In this document: positions 6,605-10,497 of the stretch, piece by piece | How the letters are laid out: each line of letters opens with the position of its first letter | Position numbering within the stretch: the stretch's first letter is position 1 | Source: Candidatus Hydrogenedentota bacterium | GTDB lineage: Bacteria; Hydrogenedentota; Hydrogenedentia; Hydrogenedentales; SLHB01 | Length of the DNA: 10,497 bases | Assembly (NCBI GenBank): GCA_003552485.1 | Contig: PUMX01000147.1 | Location: 1-10,497 of the forward strand | Direction of reading: 5' to 3' | Notes under the pieces: generated by a model | What the model was told of the DNA's origin: nothing | Databases searched by the model: none | The model's input: the letters and a program-made list of their open reading frames with translations, nothing else | Made by a program: the position numbers and the translations under genes

Positions 6605-7940
6605 CAGATCACTCTTCGCAGCGCTGGTGTTGCTTCTCGTCATAAGCGCCCATGGCGTTGAACCTGGCGGGGAATTCGATTCCGAGGGGTGGACGTGGCG
6701 GTGGCCTGTTGAGGTAAAGCGCGAAGACGCGGCCTTTGCGCGCATTGCTGTTACGCCAGAGATGGCCGATGCGGCGCGGCGTGATCTCTCGGACCTGCGG
6801 ATCGTCGACAGCAAGGGCCAGTTAACGCCCTATGCCTACGAACGTCAGCCGGAGCCAGCGACCGAGCGATATGTAGCCGGCCAACTGTTCAATCGCACCT
6901 ATGAGACCGGTGAGTATGAGCGGACTGAGGTGGATTTCCGCAGGGCCATCCCGAAGACGCACATTCGCGTTGAAACAACGGGCGCCGACTTTCGGCGGCG
7001 CGCGCATCTCGAAGGCAGCCGCGACGGTGAATCGTGGAGCACGCTTACCGATGACGCGCTCCTTTTTCATATCGCGCGCCCGGAGGGGGATTTTGTCGCA
7101 GACACGATTCGGTTTCCCCGCAACACATTCCGGTATCTGCGGTTGACGATCCACGCCATGGAGGAGGAAACCGGGCGGTTCGATATCCAAGCGGTGCGCA
7201 CAACGGAATATGCGCCCGTGGCGCCGCCGGAGCGTATCACCGTGGAGCCCGCCGAGCACACTCGAACCATCGATCGGGAAGCAGCACAAACGCTCGTGGA
7301 CTTGGATCTGGGTTATCGCAATCTGCCCGTGGATCGCATCGCCTTCGACGTGGACGACGCATATTTCCACCGGCCCGTGACATTGTACGGCCGCAACGTG
7401 GAACAGGAACGCATCCGCCGCCGCACCGAGACGGGATGGGACGAAACGACCCGCGAAGCACCGTGGCGGCGGTTGTATCGGGGCGTGTTGCACCGCATAC
7501 AAGAGGCCGATGGAGTAACGCGCGAATCCACATCGATTGAAGGCGTCCGCGCGCCGTACCGGTATCTGCGTGTTGTGATTCACGACGGCGATGACGCCCC
7601 GCTTCGCTTAGACGGCGTGACGGTGCTACGGCGCAAACTTCCTCGCCTCGTTTTCGAATATGCGGCGAACGAGGCGTACTGGCTATATGCGGGCAACGCC
7701 AACGCGCGTGCGCCCCGCTTCGACCTCGAACAGGCGGCCCGTCCCGTGCTCGAACAAGAATGGCCCATGGCGGCGCTGGGGACCGCGCAGCGGCTTGTTC
7801 CCGAAGAGCCGGTGGCGCCGTGGACTGATCGGTATCACGCGCTCATATGGATCGTGCTTATTGTGGCGGTGGGCGTGTTGGGATTCGCGGTTTATCAGGC
7901 CCTGGACAATCTTGCCAAGAACGAGACGCCGGAAAGCTGA
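6570..7940 (+). CDS. DUF3999 family protein, secreted with C-terminal membrane anchor
   Basis: A 456-residue protein of the DUF3999 family, function unknown. Residues 1-29 form a signal peptide: basic start, hydrophobic LFAALVLLLVIS, probable cleavage after AHG. The next ~390 residues are extracytoplasmic and beta-rich, opening with WTWRWPVEV and the LSDLRIVDSKGQLTPYAYE region typical of the family start. Two similar strands, FRYLRLTI (187-194) and YRYLRVVI (330-337), each closing a segment that reads like a galactose-binding or discoidin-type sandwich, suggest two such domains; this is inference. A single helix at about 424-444 anchors the C-terminus, leaving a short tail in the cytoplasm. 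The gene overlaps DUF2339 by 35 bases. DUF2339 and DUF3999 genes are often neighbours in other bacteria, so the two products probably form a complex, with DUF3999 as the periplasmic part. No catalytic motif is visible. Confidence 0.85.
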   Translation: MRNRGPMRESSSRSLFAALVLLLVISAHGVEPGGEFDSEGWTWRWPVEVKREDAAFARIAVTPEMADAARRDLSDLRIVDSKGQLTPYAYERQPEPATERYVAGQLFNRTYETGEYERTEVDFRRAIPKTHIRVETTGADFRRRAHLEGSRDGESWSTLTDDALLFHIARPEGDFVADTIRFPRNTFRYLRLTIHAMEEETGRFDIQAVRTTEYAPVAPPERITVEPAEHTRTIDREAAQTLVDLDLGYRNLPVDRIAFDVDDAYFHRPVTLYGRNVEQERIRRRTETGWDETTREAPWRRLYRGVLHRIQEADGVTRESTSIEGVRAPYRYLRVVIHDGDDAPLRLDGVTVLRRKLPRLVFEYAANEAYWLYAGNANARAPRFDLEQAARPVLEQEWPMAALGTAQRLVPEEPVAPWTDRYHALIWIVLIVAVGVLGFAVYQALDNLAKNETPES

Positions 7941-8042
7941 ACGGGCGCACTCGTTTCCGTTTCGGCTGGCGCACGGGTTCGGCAAGACTGGCGCCCATGA
8001 CGGCGCTCGGGCTATCGACGCGGATATGGCGCGCCTGCCATA

Positions 8043-8678
8043 ATGTTGTGTATGACTGACGAAGATCGCCACGACGAATACGAAGCTGAAGTGAACGATG
8101 CACTGGCCGATAGCGAGGAAGAAGCGTTTGAGTGGAGTGATGACGTTCACGATGAGGACGCCCCTGGCTTCAGCATTGTGACATGCCCCGACTGCGGCCA
8201 TCCCAACCTCGAATTCCGCACGCGCTGCCGCAAGTGCCGCGGCCCGATGCTCAGCCCAAGCAATGTAACGTTGGGCGCGCATCTCATGGAGCGCGGCGCC
8301 ACGGATGGGCCCGCGCCGCATGACTCGCCGCACGCCCCCGTGCGCGTGTTGAGCGTTTTGGCCTTTGTGTTGTTTCTACTCTTCTTGCCTGTTTTGGTCA
8401 TCACATTTCAGCTCGACAATCTGGCGGTGCTGCTGATTATCGTGATGGCGGTGGGCCTGTTGTATTGGGTGCAGGAGGTTGCCGTCAAACGGAAGGCCGA
8501 GGCGGAAAAGGAGAAGGCGGAACGAGACATACCCGCGGATCCCAATGAGCCAGGCGACGAGGGGGCGGGCGAGCGGGATCGCGGCGGCGCCACCAGGCGA
8601 TGCGCCAGCTGCGAGCATCCCCTCATGGATTACGACGACATTTGCCCGGCCTGTGGTGAAATCGCGGCTTTCGAGTAG
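8043..8678 (+). CDS. Membrane-hairpin protein with two zinc ribbons, hypothetical
   Basis: A 211-residue protein I cannot assign to a named family. Residues 1-42 are strongly acidic. A first zinc ribbon has Cys48, 51, 62 and 65 (CPDCG and CRKC). Two hydrophobic helices at about 102-121 and 124-143, with a very short TFQLDN turn, form a membrane hairpin, so both ends should face the cytoplasm. A Lys/Glu/Ala-rich, probably helical segment (149-162) and a disordered acidic linker follow. A second zinc ribbon has Cys187, 190, 201 and 204 (CASC and CPACG) at the extreme C-terminus. ATG 8043 is used; in-frame ATG 8052 is equally possible, since neither has a Shine-Dalgarno sequence. It lies 102 bases after DUF3999 on the same strand with no terminator seen between, so it may belong to that operon. 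It ends 16 bases before the convergent hemB stop. Binding of nucleic acid or a protein partner at the membrane is a guess. Confidence 0.8.
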   Translation: MLCMTDEDRHDEYEAEVNDALADSEEEAFEWSDDVHDEDAPGFSIVTCPDCGHPNLEFRTRCRKCRGPMLSPSNVTLGAHLMERGATDGPAPHDSPHAPVRVLSVLAFVLFLLFLPVLVITFQLDNLAVLLIIVMAVGLLYWVQEVAVKRKAEAEKEKAERDIPADPNEPGDEGAGERDRGGATRRCASCEHPLMDYDDICPACGEIAAFE

Positions 8679-8694
8679 CGCTCCCGGACGCAGG

Positions 8695-9678
8695 CTATCG
8701 CCAGCGGGCGAAGTCCTTGGCCCAATACGTGAGAATCAGCGACGCTCCTGCGCGCCGGATGGCGGTGAGGATCTCGATGGCCGCCTGTTTTTCGTCGATC
8801 CACCCTTGGGCCGCCGCCGCCTTCACCATCGAATACTCTCCCGACACGTTGTACGCGGCCAGCGGTGTGTCGAACTCGATTGAAGCCCGGTGAAGCACAT
8901 CCAGATACGCCAAGGCAGGCTTTACCATAAGGATGTCCGCGCCTTCAGCCAAGTCGAGCTCCATCTCGCGTATGGCCTCGCGCGCATTCGGCGGGTCCAT
9001 CTGATAGGTGCGCCGGTCGCCGAATTGGGGCGGCGACTCGGCTGCGTCGCGGAACGGGCCATAGAACGCCGAGGCGTATTTGGCGCTGTACGCCATGATC
9101 GGCGTGTCGCAGAAGCCGGCGCCATCAAGCTCGGTGCGAATATGCCCGACCCGCCCGTCCATCATGTCCGAAGGCGCCACCATGTCCGCGCCGGCTTGCG
9201 CATGCGCGAGGCTTTCGCTGGCCAAGCGTTCAAGGGTGGCGTCGTTGTCCACGTCCGGCCGTCCCCGGCGGTCCGGCTTGATCACACCGCAATGACCGTG
9301 GTCCGTATATTCGCACAGGCACACGTCCGTGATGACCCAGAGGTCCGGAGCTGCGCGTTTGATCGATTCGATGGCGCGGCATACGACGGCGCCGTCGCTG
9401 TCCGCTTCGCTTCCAGTCGAATCCTTGTGCTCGGGTATGCCGAAGAGAAGAACCGCGGGCACGCCTAAACCCGCAAGCTCCTTGGCTTCTTCGGCGATGG
9501 TGTCTGGCGACCACTGGAAGGCGCCCGGCATGCTGGGGATGGGCCGTTTTTCGCCGGTTCCCGGGCGCACGAAAAGAGGCATGATGAGATGGCCGGTGGT
9601 CACCGTGGTTTCCGCAGTCATCCGCCGGATGACCGCATCCCGCCGGAGCCGGCGCAGTCGCGTGATGGGAAACTCCAT
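8695..9678 (-). CDS. hemB: Porphobilinogen synthase (delta-aminolevulinate dehydratase), zinc type
   Basis: Condenses two 5-aminolevulinate molecules into porphobilinogen, the second common step of haem, sirohaem and cobalamin synthesis, in the cytoplasm as a homo-oligomer. The 327-residue length is normal. DVCLCEYTDHGHCG (118-131) gives Cys120, Cys122 and Cys130, the three-cysteine active-site zinc centre of the E. coli and human type, not the aspartate-rich site of Mg-dependent forms. The two catalytic lysines are Lys200 (YSAKYASAFYGPFRDA) and the Schiff-base Lys253 (MVKPALAYLD). Other landmarks are MPLFVRPG (33-40), VAPSDMMDGR (167-176) and YNVSGEYSM (276-284). ATG 9678 is preferred, giving the usual MEFPITRLRRLRR start and a GGAG ten bases upstream; TTG 9717 would add 13 unrelated residues. 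It lies 84 bases after the DUF4340 gene on the same strand, and no other haem gene is in view. Confidence 0.97.
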   Translation of the reverse strand: MEFPITRLRRLRRDAVIRRMTAETTVTTGHLIMPLFVRPGTGEKRPIPSMPGAFQWSPDTIAEEAKELAGLGVPAVLLFGIPEHKDSTGSEADSDGAVVCRAIESIKRAAPDLWVITDVCLCEYTDHGHCGVIKPDRRGRPDVDNDATLERLASESLAHAQAGADMVAPSDMMDGRVGHIRTELDGAGFCDTPIMAYSAKYASAFYGPFRDAAESPPQFGDRRTYQMDPPNAREAIREMELDLAEGADILMVKPALAYLDVLHRASIEFDTPLAAYNVSGEYSMVKAAAAQGWIDEKQAAIEILTAIRRAGASLILTYWAKDFARWR

Positions 9679-9762
9679 AGCCGGTATTCTCCACGCTCTC
9701 GTATGTCGGTCAGCCAAGGCCGCGCTATGCGCCCAGCCATCGCCGCTGGTGGCTTGCTTCGC

Positions 9763-10497
9763 CTACTCGTCTACGACGCCTCGCAGGCCGTCCCGCACCG
9801 CGTCGATGAGCGTTTGGCGCACACGCAGCAACTCGTCGCGGTCCTCCGTGATCGCATAACGATGTTGAGAGTTGTCTTCCGCGGGTGAGCCCACGCGGAG
9901 AGGCCCGGCCGTTTCGCCGCCCATTTCAATGGCGACGGTCAACAAAGGATCATCAAGTCCATACGGGGCAAGATCCTCGGGTATGCCGTGTTCTTCCCGG
10001 GCAACGGCTTCGGCTTCGGCGAACGCCTCGAGCAGGGTCCGCATATCGCCCTGCGTGTCCAGTGTCTTGCCTGCAGGCTCGATCACCGTCCAGCGTTCAT
10101 CGTCGTCACGCGCGAAGCGGTAATGCTCGTCCTCAAACTGCATATGCAGGCTTGCCGCCTCCGCTGGATCAAACACCAGCACTTCACGCGGCCGGAAATC
10201 AAAATCGCTTACGCGAAGAACAGCCGTGGCTGGCTCACTAATGGCGAAGGCGGCGCCGGAATCCTGGGTGGCGTAGCGGGTGACTTCGGTTTCTTGTTCA
10301 TCCGTGGGCTCCATCGTCACGGGTCCGAAGCGCAATGGTTCGGGCTGTTCCCCGTCATCGAATTCGAGCGCGATTTCGATCTCGGGATCGCCCATGTCGA
10401 CGTCTTCGTCATCAGGGTTGAGAAAACGTCCGCCTTCGAGCATGACCAGCGCCCTCACGAAGTTTGATATCGCCGCCTGATCACTTTGTGGCGCGCT
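9763..10497 (-). CDS. DUF4340 domain protein, C-terminal part (start beyond the window)
   Basis: The frame is open from the right edge of the window to TAG at 9763-9765, giving the last 244 residues. A GTG at 10458 is internal, since the coding pattern continues upstream of it to base 10497. The sequence is rich in Asp and Glu. Two copies of the DUF4340 repeat pattern are visible: a helix plus RFLNPDDEDVDMGDPEIEIA near residues 5-45 of the fragment, and ERWTVIEPAG followed by a helix and LAPYGLDDPLLTVAIEM at about 134-192. Each pairs a helical stretch ending in a loop with a strand in which the side chains of a small hydrophobic ligand or peptide could sit. DUF4340 proteins are usually membrane-anchored and often sit beside ABC-2 type transporters of the gliding-motility (GldF/GldG-like) type, so such genes may lie just to the right. 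The start and any N-terminal anchor cannot be seen. Confidence 0.8.
   Translation of the reverse strand, partial: SAPQSDQAAISNFVRALVMLEGGRFLNPDDEDVDMGDPEIEIALEFDDGEQPEPLRFGPVTMEPTDEQETEVTRYATQDSGAAFAISEPATAVLRVSDFDFRPREVLVFDPAEAASLHMQFEDEHYRFARDDDERWTVIEPAGKTLDTQGDMRTLLEAFAEAEAVAREEHGIPEDLAPYGLDDPLLTVAIEMGGETAGPLRVGSPAEDNSQHRYAITEDRDELLRVRQTLIDAVRDGLRGVVDE

Noticed and set aside
9679..9717. N-terminal extension of hemB from TTG 9717
   Set aside because: The extra 13 residues have no counterpart in the family, and ATG 9678 has its own GGAG.
9763..10458. Complete 231-residue protein starting at GTG 10458
   Set aside because: The same frame stays open to the window edge and the DUF4340-like pattern already begins upstream of the GTG, so the gene is a fragment cut by the window.
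1..10497. CRISPR array, insertion sequence, tRNA or rRNA
   Set aside because: I saw no regularly spaced repeats, transposase motifs, terminal inverted repeats or cloverleaf-like sequence on reading both strands, though a covariance-model search was not possible.

Overview
The window is a stretch of GC-rich bacterial chromosome with ordinary gene density after the first ~630 bases. The organism looks Gram-negative: there is a glycine-zipper envelope lipoprotein, a secreted and membrane-anchored DUF3999 protein and a DUF2339 polytopic membrane protein. No phylogenetic marker lies in the window. The mix of families, with many GYF/RDD, zinc-ribbon and DUF4340 type proteins, would fit an uncultured lineage such as the PVC group or Hydrogenedentota, but that is only an impression. 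I see no tRNA, rRNA, CRISPR array, insertion sequence or phage gene.

Layout. Bases 1-632 hold no convincing gene, only a possible decayed reading frame. Then on the + strand come a glycine-zipper lipoprotein (633-1250), a strong hairpin terminator (1268-1304), a minimal six-helix rhomboid protease (1342-1998) and an isocitrate dehydrogenase-type decarboxylating dehydrogenase whose residues point to NAD+ (2105-3115). Facing it on the - strand is a GYF_2-RDD membrane protein (3202-3954). A 298-base divergent intergenic region (3955-4252) separates this from a + strand module: DUF2339 (4253-6604), overlapped by DUF3999 (6570-7940), followed by a protein with two zinc ribbons and a membrane hairpin (8043-8678). 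On the - strand, reading towards that module, are the end of a DUF4340 protein that enters from the right edge (9763-10497) and hemB (8695-9678).

How the genes relate. Two are housekeeping enzymes: a TCA-cycle-type dehydrogenase and porphobilinogen synthase of haem synthesis. The others are mostly envelope proteins of unknown or loosely known role. The only tight genetic linkage is the DUF2339-DUF3999 overlap, probably with the zinc-ribbon membrane protein as a third member. I did not find a clear new defence, mobile or biosynthetic system. The most worthwhile uncharacterised unit is the DUF2339/DUF3999/zinc-ribbon cluster.
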